DNA from: Halovenus salina
GTDB lineage: Archaea > Halobacteriota > Halobacteria > Halobacteriales > Haloarculaceae
Direction: 5' to 3'
Length of the DNA stretch: 64,000 bases
NCBI RefSeq assembly: GCF_026410925.1
Contig: NZ_CP112974.1
Coordinates: 62,001 to 126,000 of the forward strand
This document shows, piece by piece, positions 54,218 to 62,440 of the stretch. The position numbers and the translations under genes are program-made. Position 1 is the first letter of the stretch. Each line of letters starts with the position of its first letter. Below the pieces are notes generated by a model. The model was given only the letters and a program-made list of their open reading frames with translations, ran no database searches and was not told where the DNA came from.

Positions 54218-54584
54218 TACTGGGGAACTTTTGTATGTCGACATCTCGTATTGGTACACCACTAATAAAGAAGTAGGGCGGAATCCTATTGAGTGGGATT
54301 CTGCTTTTTGTTCACACCGGTCTCATTCTTTGGCTCTGAAGAAGTACAACGGAGGGGGAAACTACTTGAGAATTACACTTGTGTCGGCAGCAAGTAAGAG
54401 ACAATGCACCCCAACGAATTGGATAAACAATGATTCTATACTTGCCACTCATTCTGTATAATGGCATTTGCAGGCCGAATTCCCACTGAATGAGATTCCG
54501 CCGTATCTTCATTACGGAGGTACTCCATGTTCCTGTTAAGAAAGCCCACTATTTGTTGGGAAAAAAGCTATCTTAAAGACTTCA
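54218..54584. other. Gene-free stretch with MITE-like element and TFB promoter
   Basis: No coding sequence. Most is filled by the element at 54277-54502. The remainder holds the AT-rich leader of the TFB gene, with a TATA-like run (TATCTTAAAG) at about 54570-54580. Confidence 0.4.
54277..54502. mobile_element. MITE-like element with ~28-bp inverted ends
   Basis: The left end (GGCGGAATCCTATTGAGTGG onward, 54277-54304) and the reverse complement of the right end (54474-54502, GGCGGAATCTCATTCAGTGG onward) match at all but a few positions. The 226-bp element has no gene. No target duplication is obvious. It lies between the CtaA-like fragment and the TFB gene. Confidence 0.55.
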
Positions 54585-55547
54585 ATGACACATCCCAATC
54601 AAGGCGGTGAACCATCTTCAGAGGACCACAAACGGGGACCAACGCAAGGAGAAGGAGACACCTGTCCCGAGTGTCAGGGCAAAATCACACAGACTAGCGA
54701 GCGGGGAGAGGCTACGTGTGAAAACTGTGGGTTGGTTTTCGAGGAAAATCCAATCGACAGAGGTCCCGAATGGCGCGCCTATAACGCCAACGAGCGCGAT
54801 GAAAAGAGTCGGGTGGGGACTCCAACGACTCATCTGATGCATGATAAGGGGCTGAGTACGATAATCGGCTGGCAAAACAAGGATGCCTCCGGCCAGGCTA
54901 TCTCCGCTCGTAAACGTGCCCAATTACAGCGCCTCCGGACGTGGGATGAGCGATTTCGGACAAAGGGTGCCCACGAGGAAAATCTTAAGCACGCTCTTGG
55001 CGAGATCGATCGAATGGCATCAGCTCTTGGGCTTCCAAAACCGGTTCGTGAAACGGCAGGTGCCCTCTACAGGCGTGCTGTCAAAGAGAATCTGTTGCCT
55101 GGACGCTCGATAGAAGGAATGGCAACTGCCTCATTATATGCAGCTGCTCGACAGCATGACCTCCCACGTTCGCTGACGGTTGTCACTAATGTCAGTCGTG
55201 TCGAACAACTTCGTATTCAGCGGGCATACCGACACCTCTCTCGTGAGTTAGGATTAGAAATCGAGCCGGAAGAACCCTCACAGTATCTTCCTCAGTACGC
55301 ATCATCGCTTGGGGTGAGCGATGAGACAGAACAATTGTCCCGTGAACTTCTGGAGGTGGCGACAAATCATGCGATTCACAGTGGAAAAAGTCCAGCAGGA
55401 TTGGCGGCCGCAGCCCTCTATGCCGCGGCCCAACTCACAAATGAGAAACTAACACAGGAAACAGTGAGTGACGCTACGAATATGAGCAAATTGACGATAC
55501 GAAATCGCTACCAAGAAATTCTTGAGGTATACGAGGAACATGACTGA
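54585..55547 (+). CDS. tfb: Transcription initiation factor TFB
   Basis: 320 residues. Zinc ribbon Cys27, Cys30, Cys45 and Cys48 (CPEC ... CENCG), the B-finger/linker (RAYNANERDEKSRVGTPTT), then two cyclin-like repeats (~110-205 and ~215-310; SIEGMATASLYAAARQ and SPAGLAAAALYAAAQ). TFB recruits RNA polymerase to TATA-bound TBP. Haloarchaea carry several TFBs; this copy in a metal-resistance island may be specialised, though this is inferred from position only. Confidence 0.95.
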   Translation: MTHPNQGGEPSSEDHKRGPTQGEGDTCPECQGKITQTSERGEATCENCGLVFEENPIDRGPEWRAYNANERDEKSRVGTPTTHLMHDKGLSTIIGWQNKDASGQAISARKRAQLQRLRTWDERFRTKGAHEENLKHALGEIDRMASALGLPKPVRETAGALYRRAVKENLLPGRSIEGMATASLYAAARQHDLPRSLTVVTNVSRVEQLRIQRAYRHLSRELGLEIEPEEPSQYLPQYASSLGVSDETEQLSRELLEVATNHAIHSGKSPAGLAAAALYAAAQLTNEKLTQETVSDATNMSKLTIRNRYQEILEVYEEHD

Positions 55548-55799
55548 GTGTAAAATTCACTCATCCGGAACACGACTCCTGAGTCGTCTCTGGATTGGAC
55601 GCCAATCTGATCGGATTCCCGACTCGGGACCACCCGGACCTCCTCGATAGCAGTGTCACCATGTCACCACCACTTCGACAACTCCGCCAAGGGCGTCTCT
55701 ATCACGACCAGGAGATCGCAGTCCAACGTGATGTTGTACGTCTACAAGGCGACCAGGATGCCAATATCAGAGAATATCCTGACGTATTTCTATAATTCA

Positions 55800-56177
55800 A
55801 TGGGGGACAATTCATTGCCTTCCGGAGATACACCGGAACTACAGGATGTGCTTGATGCGCTGGATGATCCAGACTGTCGGGCTATTCTCCGTGAAACGAC
55901 TGAACCTATGACTGCCAACGAACTCGTCACCGCCTGTGATATCCCACGGTCAACACTGTATCGAAAATTAGAACTTCTCAGTTCAGCATCTCTTGTTGTG
56001 GAGCAAGAGACGATCAATCCAGGAGGAGGACGGGTCACTCACTATAAACAATCGTTTGACGACGTGATAATAACTATGGATGACACAGGTGAGTTTTCAG
56101 TAAGTATAGGAGAGCAACAGCAGTCGACTGACGAACGTCTTGCAGACATCTGGTCCAAGATGGGAGATGAGGTATGA
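55800..56177 (+). CDS. Winged-helix regulator (ArsR-like) of an HTH/DUF7521 pair
   Basis: 125 residues from ATG 55800. HTH: VLDALDDPDCRAILRETTEPMTANELVTACDIPRSTLYRKLELL, then a wing (GGGRVTHYKQSF). It overlaps the next gene by four bases. The pattern of a small winged-helix gene followed by a DUF7521 membrane gene is recurrent in haloarchaea. DNA at 55548-55799 before it shows only unrecognised fragments. Confidence 0.8.
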   Translation: MGDNSLPSGDTPELQDVLDALDDPDCRAILRETTEPMTANELVTACDIPRSTLYRKLELLSSASLVVEQETINPGGGRVTHYKQSFDDVIITMDDTGEFSVSIGEQQQSTDERLADIWSKMGDEV

Positions 56178-56452
56178 ACGAGATTATAACAGCAATTGCA
56201 GTGGTCAAGTCAGTAATCTTACTTCTCGGCGGTGGGATCACTTACATCGCATTCAAAGCCTATCGACGAACTGGTGAGGAGTCGTTGCGGGTTCTGGGTG
56301 TCGGGTTCGGTATCATCACTCTTGGAGCATTGCTTACAGGCGTGGCTAATCAGTTCTTCTCGGTCTCATTAGAAGTCGGGGTCCTTATTAACAGTATATT
56401 CGTAGCTCTCGGCCTTGCAGTCATCATGTATTCCCTCCACATTCAGAGCTGA
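56174..56452 (+). CDS. DUF7521-type membrane protein
   Basis: 92 residues with three hydrophobic segments (IAVVKSVILLLGGGITYIAF, VLGVGFGIITLGALLTGV, VGVLINSIFVALGLAVIMYSL). It partners the preceding winged-helix gene by overlap (ATGA). The membrane protein may control the regulator's activity; function not established. Confidence 0.75.
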   Translation: MNEIITAIAVVKSVILLLGGGITYIAFKAYRRTGEESLRVLGVGFGIITLGALLTGVANQFFSVSLEVGVLINSIFVALGLAVIMYSLHIQS

Positions 56453-56722
56453 CAGCAGGTGTCCATGAACCGTTCCGTATCTGTTGCTTGAAGCCACTGG
56501 AGCGCGGTTGAACGATGGTTCATTATGAAATAGCGATCTGGGTGGGTGCGACCGCCAAAAAGAGACAGATGATGAGACATCACCTAAATAACTGCTTCAG
56601 ATGAAACCTTATTGCTAATAGTTAAACACATTTTTGATTAGCTTGTTACCACAGCCATAACTCTTCCACAGATTCGGACCGAGAGAGATGTGCTTATGAT
56701 TCTTGGAGCACAATACCCGGTA

Positions 56723-56800
56723 ATGGAACAGCGATCGGACAAAAGTGCTGAGTTCCTTCGTATGTTTCGCACAATGGAGGCTTCGGACGTTGGCTACTGA
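56723..56800 (+). CDS. Possible 25-residue leader peptide
   Basis: ATG 56723 to TGA 56798: MEQRSDKSAEFLRMFRTMEA, charged and helical. It overlaps the 5' part of the P-type ATPase frame, and its stop lies just inside the candidate TTG start at 56790. It could be a coupled leader peptide or chance. Confidence 0.3.
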   Translation: MEQRSDKSAEFLRMFRTMEASDVGY

Positions 56801-59330
56801 ATCAACCTGTCCTGGCAACTGTAGCTTGTGTGGACGTGAACTTTCTATACCTGCCACTGAAAACGATGAGGAGGTTTCGTTTTGTTCGCCTGGGTGTCAG
56901 GATGTCTATACAACACTCGGTGCTGCCGAACCTCGGGAACGAGATATTAAACCCAGCGGGAGAGAAAGTGGCCGCGCCACCGAACACAATATAGCAGACA
57001 ATCGTGACAACGGGCCGAGTGACGGCCATGCTCGCACATTCTTCCGCATTGATGGGATGTACTCTGTGACGTGTGAAGCCTTTCTAGAAGCAGTTGCCAA
57101 CGGACAGGAAGGAGTTATCGATGCTGAGGCAAGCTATGTGACCGAAACGATACGGATAGAACACGAACCTGACGGAGTCTCCAAGACCGAGCTCAGAGAG
57201 GCACTGAGTACGCTCGGGTATACGGCATCGTTGCGTGAGCACGCATCGGGTGCTGGACAGGAGGCAGCAAGTACAGCTCGACAAGCACAAGAAACGCCAG
57301 GGATGCAAAAGCGACCGGACGACAATATCTTAGAGTTTCGCTACGCTGTTGGACTTCTTTTCGGCGCGTTTCTGATGATGCCGTATGTCGCGATCGTGTA
57401 TCCAGCCCATCTCGCCTCGGTTTTCAATTGGGAGTTCCTCGAAATTTTTGAGGGAAGCTTCCAACCGAGTGGTGCGGGTGCGGTTTTTTTCCTCCGCCTC
57501 TACCTCGTGTTGTCGGGCATCATTCTCTTTTTTACAGGATTGCCAGTGTTACGCGGCGCGTACATTAGTCTAAAAATGCGACGCCCGAACACAGACTTGC
57601 TTGTTGCAATTACTGCGCTAAGCGCCTACGCTTATGGCACAGTCGCGATTCTTCTTGGACGGAACGATGTTTTCTTTGATCTGACTATTGTGGTCGCTGC
57701 TGTCGTGACAGCAGCAATGTTCTACGAGTCAGCAGTCAAACAGCGCGCACTGGGGCAACTTACAGAACTTACTGTTTCACAAGTAAATACTGCAGAAGTG
57801 TACGACGGAGAGGGAACGACGAGAGAAGTGGCGGTCGAGGAGCTGACATCGGGTGAACGTGTACTCGTCCGACAGGGTGAACGAGTCCCCGTTGATGGCG
57901 TACTAGTTGAGGGGCCCTGTACTGTCGATGAATCAGTGGTAACAGGCGAATCTCTTCCAGTCTTGAAGCAAACGGGTGACGATGTTGTCGGTGGTTCAAT
58001 CGTCACAGATGACGCAGCGATTGTCCAGGTTGGAGAAAACGCTACGAGCAGTATTGACCGAATAACGACAGCAGTCTGGAATCTGCAGAGTGCAGATCAC
58101 GGCGTTCAGCGTCATGCCGATCAGTTAGCCTCACGTATTGTTGGGTTAATCGGCGGTATCGCCCTTCTCGTGGGCATTGGAGCAGTGGTATTTGGAATCG
58201 GAGTCCTGGAGGCAATCCGACTGTTCTTGCTGGTCTTGCTCGTGGGGAGTCCGTGGGCCCTCGGGCTTTCGACACCACTCTCCGTAGCGACAAGCCTCAA
58301 CGAAGCCTTACAGCGAGGTATCGTCGTGTTTGATGAGACCGTTTTCGAGCGTCTTCGCGACATAGACATCGTCGTGTTCGACAAGACGGGAACGCTCACG
58401 ACTGGAGAAATGGACGTGATCGAAGCTGATGCTCCGACGGACCTCCTAGAAATGGCTGCGGAACTGGAGAATCGAGCGTCACACCCCGCTGCAAAGGCAA
58501 TCGCAACTGCGTTTGCCAGTGAGGCGGGGGACACTAAGTCGCCTCTCTCTGATGGCGGGAGGAGCACAGAGAGCGACATCAAACATTCAAGAACAGTCAG
58601 TGAATTCACGAGTTATGCATCCGGAATTGAGGGAGTCGTCGATGGCAAAGAAATCCTTGTCGGTAATCTCGACCTCTACGCGGAGCAAGGATGGGAAGTG
58701 AGCGATGATCTTAAATTACGAGTCAGCGATGCCCGAGGCTTCGGGCGACTCCCGGTCATCGTCGGCCGAGATGGAACGGCAGAAGGAATCATTGTTGTGG
58801 GAGACGAACCCCGAAGTGGCTGGGATGACGTCGTAACTCGTCTCGGAAATCAGGGAACGAAAATAGTCGTCCTGACCGGCGATGATGAGGAAGCTACGGA
58901 CTTTTTCAGCCAGCATGACTTCGTCACGCACGCGTTCGCAGATGTGCCGCCCGAGGGGAAGACTGCGACAATTCGGCAGCTCAAATCCGAGGGGCAGGTT
59001 GCGATGGTCGGTGACGGGACAAACGACGCACCAGCACTCGCGGCGGCCCATCTTGGAATTACACTCGGAAGCGGCACCGCCTTAGCGGCTGATGCCGCAG
59101 ATATTGCCATCGCTGACGACAAAATCAGTTCCGTCGAGATAGCATTCGACATCGCGAGCGCGGCGAGCAGTCGTGTTCGACAGAACAATAGATTAGCCCT
59201 CGTGTACAACGGGTTGGCAATTTCTGCAACGGTTGTTGGCTTGTTCAACCCACTGACGGCTGCCGTCGCGGTAATAACCAGCGGAGGCCTCATCGCCGCT
59301 AACAGTTCGAGGACCCTGATAGAATCGTAG
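56745..59330 (+). CDS. P1B-like ATPase with SPW in place of CPC
   Basis: 861 residues from GTG 56745; TTG 56790 is also possible. N-terminus: Cys-rich CPGNCSLCGREL ... FCSPGCQDVY, like the ends of CcoI/FixI-type copper ATPases; then a degenerate HMA (IDGMYSVTCEAFL, one Cys of CxxC). Core: TGES, DKTGTLT near 545, TGDDEE, GDGTNDAPAL. Membrane segment 6 reads LVGSPWALGLSTP near residue 500, where copper pumps have CPC; both Cys are gone. It cannot use the normal metal site, so its substrate may differ, or the segment uses other residues. Confidence 0.85.
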   Translation: MLSSFVCFAQWRLRTLATESTCPGNCSLCGRELSIPATENDEEVSFCSPGCQDVYTTLGAAEPRERDIKPSGRESGRATEHNIADNRDNGPSDGHARTFFRIDGMYSVTCEAFLEAVANGQEGVIDAEASYVTETIRIEHEPDGVSKTELREALSTLGYTASLREHASGAGQEAASTARQAQETPGMQKRPDDNILEFRYAVGLLFGAFLMMPYVAIVYPAHLASVFNWEFLEIFEGSFQPSGAGAVFFLRLYLVLSGIILFFTGLPVLRGAYISLKMRRPNTDLLVAITALSAYAYGTVAILLGRNDVFFDLTIVVAAVVTAAMFYESAVKQRALGQLTELTVSQVNTAEVYDGEGTTREVAVEELTSGERVLVRQGERVPVDGVLVEGPCTVDESVVTGESLPVLKQTGDDVVGGSIVTDDAAIVQVGENATSSIDRITTAVWNLQSADHGVQRHADQLASRIVGLIGGIALLVGIGAVVFGIGVLEAIRLFLLVLLVGSPWALGLSTPLSVATSLNEALQRGIVVFDETVFERLRDIDIVVFDKTGTLTTGEMDVIEADAPTDLLEMAAELENRASHPAAKAIATAFASEAGDTKSPLSDGGRSTESDIKHSRTVSEFTSYASGIEGVVDGKEILVGNLDLYAEQGWEVSDDLKLRVSDARGFGRLPVIVGRDGTAEGIIVVGDEPRSGWDDVVTRLGNQGTKIVVLTGDDEEATDFFSQHDFVTHAFADVPPEGKTATIRQLKSEGQVAMVGDGTNDAPALAAAHLGITLGSGTALAADAADIAIADDKISSVEIAFDIASAASSRVRQNNRLALVYNGLAISATVVGLFNPLTAAVAVITSGGLIAANSSRTLIES

Positions 59331-59572
59331 CTAACTTCCCAGCAGTCCGGCAACGATGTTGGATAGTTTCGAGCGGTGGTCCGAATCTGGTTGGCTGGAT
59401 TCTTCCTGAGTCGTAGAGGATTCTATCTTTTCGTCTGAATTCCCCTCACTTTCGGGTCTTTGACAGTAAATGCACATCCTTAGATGATTTCGGTTCGGGC
59501 CCCACATGTACCTACCGGAAGTGAGCCAAAGCCGATAGAGAAACTTTCCTAAGAGTTTTGCTACCTATTGCC

Positions 59573-60775
59573 TCAGTCGGCTGGGACTGCACAAACAGAG
59601 CTACTCTCTCGGGTCGCTGTTCTTGCCGAGTAAACGAGCGTCCCGGTGAACAACACGATAGCGCCGACGACGAAAATCACCCCGAGTGGTGAGTCCGAAT
59701 CGACAAACAGCCAATACAGTGGGGCCGCGATAGTGGAACTCACGGCCACGGTTGCGATATTCGCGACAAGTGGGCCACAGCAACCACAGGTACAGGAACC
59801 GACAATTGCTGCCGTTCCTGCGGTCCCTTCAGTCGTCCCTGCAGATTCGTTGACCCGCCAGCGCCGAGCGATGAGAGCTGCATTGAGTCCGACGAGAACA
59901 CCGATAACACCGTTCAGTATGACAACTCCTGGTGAAATTGCGATAAACATCGGAATTTGCGGAAGAGCGATCTCTAGTGTCGGCCACTGGACGAGTTGAT
60001 AGACAACTGGCAAGACGACGACAGTGGTCTCTGTCACACCACCATCCTCCCAGAAAAACGAAACATATCCCGTTCCCATCAGGAAAAACAGTGTAGCCAC
60101 GACGGCGACACCGAGACTGAACTGCCGGACGACGCGATCTTGCAGAACAGCACGGAGGACTCCCCAGGCGTCAGTCCAGATGATGTATCCCACGAGTACA
60201 GGCGTACTCAAAACGATGAGGTAGCCGAGTGGGTGGGTGATGCTGGTGAGGTCCGGGAACAGTTCGGGGTAGAGAATCCAGGCACCCATCAGGATGCCGA
60301 GAAAGGTATAGCGCGGACGCGTCGGCCATCGGGTTATCCCAACGATGATGCTCACAATCATTGTGAGGAGGCCTGTCATCAGCGCGATGGGTGTGTACCA
60401 CGCCCGCGGGAACGGCATTGAATCTGCCGTGTACGTGGGGTCGGGCGAAAGACCTTCGAAGACGATTGCACCCAAGCTAGCAAGGACTATTCCCAGGAAG
60501 ACCACACCAAGCGCACGAGTTGGCGAGAGTCGCTCAGTGCGCTTTGCAAGAGCGCCTCCGACGAGTACCGCTATACCGACCAACAGAACCACGAGCCCGT
60601 GCCACTTTGTGACAAAATGTGGCGTTACGGCCTGTTCACCACCATGAGCGGATACAGCAGGTATCTGTGTGGCAAAGGTCACAAGAGTGAGTACCACTGA
60701 AAGCACTGACCGTCTCCATAACGACCGTCTGTGTCTCTGGCTGTCGGGAGGGGAACTGCTGGTATTAGCCACCAT
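59573..60775 (-). CDS. Integral membrane protein with Cys-rich CTCGCCGP motif
   Basis: 400 residues. A signal-like start, then HGGEQAVTPHFVTKWHG after the first segment, and about nine further hydrophobic segments. Near residue 330, VGSCTCGCCGPLVANIA has four Cys in a CxCxCC pattern at a membrane edge, a likely metal site. Convergent with the SPW ATPase (stops 59330 and 59573). Similar proteins accompany haloarchaeal copper genes; a copper-handling role is plausible but not shown. Confidence 0.65.
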   Translation of the reverse strand: MVANTSSSPPDSQRHRRSLWRRSVLSVVLTLVTFATQIPAVSAHGGEQAVTPHFVTKWHGLVVLLVGIAVLVGGALAKRTERLSPTRALGVVFLGIVLASLGAIVFEGLSPDPTYTADSMPFPRAWYTPIALMTGLLTMIVSIIVGITRWPTRPRYTFLGILMGAWILYPELFPDLTSITHPLGYLIVLSTPVLVGYIIWTDAWGVLRAVLQDRVVRQFSLGVAVVATLFFLMGTGYVSFFWEDGGVTETTVVVLPVVYQLVQWPTLEIALPQIPMFIAISPGVVILNGVIGVLVGLNAALIARRWRVNESAGTTEGTAGTAAIVGSCTCGCCGPLVANIATVAVSSTIAAPLYWLFVDSDSPLGVIFVVGAIVLFTGTLVYSARTATRESSSVCAVPAD

Positions 60776-60939
60776 TAGTTGTTCAAAATAGGCTGTCTCG
60801 TTTTTTTCTTTCGCTGTGGGCCGGAGTCACAACCACAAACACCTGACTAGAAATCTTACAAATTCGGATATTATATTTTACATTCCTTTTACGATCCAAT
60901 CCACCAGAAAAATGCGCGATTTCAAGCGTTGTTGAAGAG

Positions 60940-61101
60940 TCACGAAGAGGTAGCCATCCGGTAGCGGAAAGAAAGATATACAATTACTACACCGAATGTC
61001 ACGGTGATTAGCCATTCGCCTGCTTTGGCTGTGGAGAGCATTGCAACGGTGTTGAGAGCGATTCCGACAACGTATATCGCTTGTAATCGGCTATCGATCA
61101 T
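60940..61101 (-). CDS. Small two-segment membrane protein
   Basis: 53 residues from ATG 61101: two hydrophobic segments (LQAIYVVGIALNTVAMLS and WLITVTFGVVIVYLSF) joined by a short charged loop. Its ATG lies inside the last codons of the gene at 61091-61327 (11-base overlap), a sign of coupled translation. Confidence 0.5.
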   Translation of the reverse strand: MIDSRLQAIYVVGIALNTVAMLSTAKAGEWLITVTFGVVIVYLSFRYRMATSS

Positions 61102-61327
61102 TAATCACGAAAGTGCTGCTTATGTTTAGTTCTTGATTTCTGTATCCACGGAGTTTGATCTCGTGTACTGATTGTCCCTTAGGTTGAAAAGTAAACTGAT
61201 CTCTAAATCCGGGAGGTCCTGTGGAGGTCGAGGACCATGTCGGAGAGTATGGTTTCAATTCGCCCTTCTTGTCAAAATTCCGGTTGTTTGTAGAAAACCA
61301 TCTGCTGAACCTGTGGAGTTTAGACAT
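61091..61327 (-). CDS. Small unknown protein coupled to 60940
   Basis: 78 residues from ATG 61327. N-terminal half basic, C-terminal half with strand-like segments (FTFQPKGQSVHEIKLRGY, ELNISSTFVINDR). No signal or known motif. Its stop overlaps the start of the membrane protein at 60940-61101, which supports both being real. Confidence 0.4.
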   Translation of the reverse strand: MSKLHRFSRWFSTNNRNFDKKGELKPYSPTWSSTSTGPPGFRDQFTFQPKGQSVHEIKLRGYRNQELNISSTFVINDR

Positions 61328-61444
61328 CAAAAATTGATATCGTGATATACCATTTATCCTGCAGGATTATTGGGGTCATGTCACCCAGGTTCCCACCCTG
61401 TCCTTTGGTCTGCTAATTGTTCTGTGACACTCTTCTCGTGTCTG

Positions 61445-61705
61445 TCAGTCTCGGCCCGGGACGACCTCGCTTTCCAGCCACTCGCGGTCAAGAACCTGAT
61501 TATCGATCAGGATGTGAAGCACTGCGATTCGAGCAGCTTCTTCTCCTTTCATCGATTCGATGTACTCGATGGTCTCGGTCGTGTGCCGAACCGACCGATG
61601 TCCAAATCCGAGCCAGGCTGCTGACTGATCAATGAAGGCGTGGACTCCTTCGTCAGTGTAGCCGAGTAATTGCTCGTCGACAGCCATGTGTTCGTCCCGA
61701 TTCAC
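61445..61705 (-). CDS. Small unknown acidic protein (third of three)
   Basis: 86 residues from GTG 61705, overlapping the previous stop as GTGA. Helical, acidic (TTETIEYIESMKGEEAARIAVLHILID). No known family. Last gene of the three-gene unit 62300 to 61445. Confidence 0.55.
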   Translation of the reverse strand: MNRDEHMAVDEQLLGYTDEGVHAFIDQSAAWLGFGHRSVRHTTETIEYIESMKGEEAARIAVLHILIDNQVLDREWLESEVVPGRD

Positions 61706-62031
61706 CGACGCCCACCTCGTGATTCGGATGAGACTCTGGGTTCCTGTTCTCTGCGCTCTTCTGCGAGTTCAGCAGACCGACCAATCAAATCCCGCGGCAG
61801 TGGCCGTCCTTCCTCGAGCATATCCCGATACATATCGAGCCACTCGTTCATCATGGACTGCACTTGATCTCTGGACTGGTCTTGCAACTCATCGTCATCG
61901 ATATTCTTGAGGATGTTTTCCGCAGGATTCGTCCGTAGGACAACATCGAGTGCCATGTCGATGTTACGCTGGATGAGTTGGTTCCGGTCGAAGGAGTCTT
62001 TGAGTTCTTCGCGGGGGGTTTGATCTGTCAT
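61702..62031 (-). CDS. Unknown helical protein (second of three)
   Basis: 109 residues from ATG 62031, overlapping the previous gene by ATGA. Almost all helical and charged (DSFDRNQLIQRNIDMALDVVL, VQSMMNEWLDMYRDMLEEG), as in small adaptor proteins. An upstream longer frame is the shadow of the previous gene. Family unknown. Confidence 0.6.
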   Translation of the reverse strand: MTDQTPREELKDSFDRNQLIQRNIDMALDVVLRTNPAENILKNIDDDELQDQSRDQVQSMMNEWLDMYRDMLEEGRPLPRDLIGRSAELAEERREQEPRVSSESRGGRR

Positions 62032-62300
62032 TGGAGCGTTTCCTTGATTTGGTCGTCGAGGTTGGTCAGATGCTGATTCACCCGCTGATTCCGTTTCTTC
62101 CGTTGGTGAGCGATCTCCGTTTTCTGGGTCTGGATCTGGTGCCATACAGAATCCTCCGTGGATGGTTGGTCAATGGTTTGCTCGCTGTTCCTCGCAACCT
62201 GAGCCACTACTGAAGCCAGCTCACCCTTCTCGTGGGAACGGAGGTGTTGATGTATCCCACTTGCTTCGTATTCTTCGTTGCAGACGGGGCATTCTGGCAT
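62028..62300 (-). CDS. Small zinc-finger protein (first of three)
   Basis: 90 residues from ATG 62300. The start MPECPVCNEEYEASGIHQHLRSHE is a C2H2 finger (C-x2-C ... H-x4-H); the rest is charged and helical, ending KETLQ just inside the next gene. Divergent from the DNA methyltransferase gene, 140 bases away. Zinc fingers of this kind often bind nucleic acid. Confidence 0.65.
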   Translation of the reverse strand: MPECPVCNEEYEASGIHQHLRSHEKGELASVVAQVARNSEQTIDQPSTEDSVWHQIQTQKTEIAHQRKKRNQRVNQHLTNLDDQIKETLQ

Positions 62301-62440
62301 GAGTCTCCCCGTATTATGTGGTATGTTGACAATCAACTTATTTTTTACCTCTGAGTATGTTGCAATTGTGAACGATTCGATGATGTTCGTTGTGTCTATC
62401 AATAGTTTCTTTGTGATTCGTTTTCCCTTCTAGTGTATTC

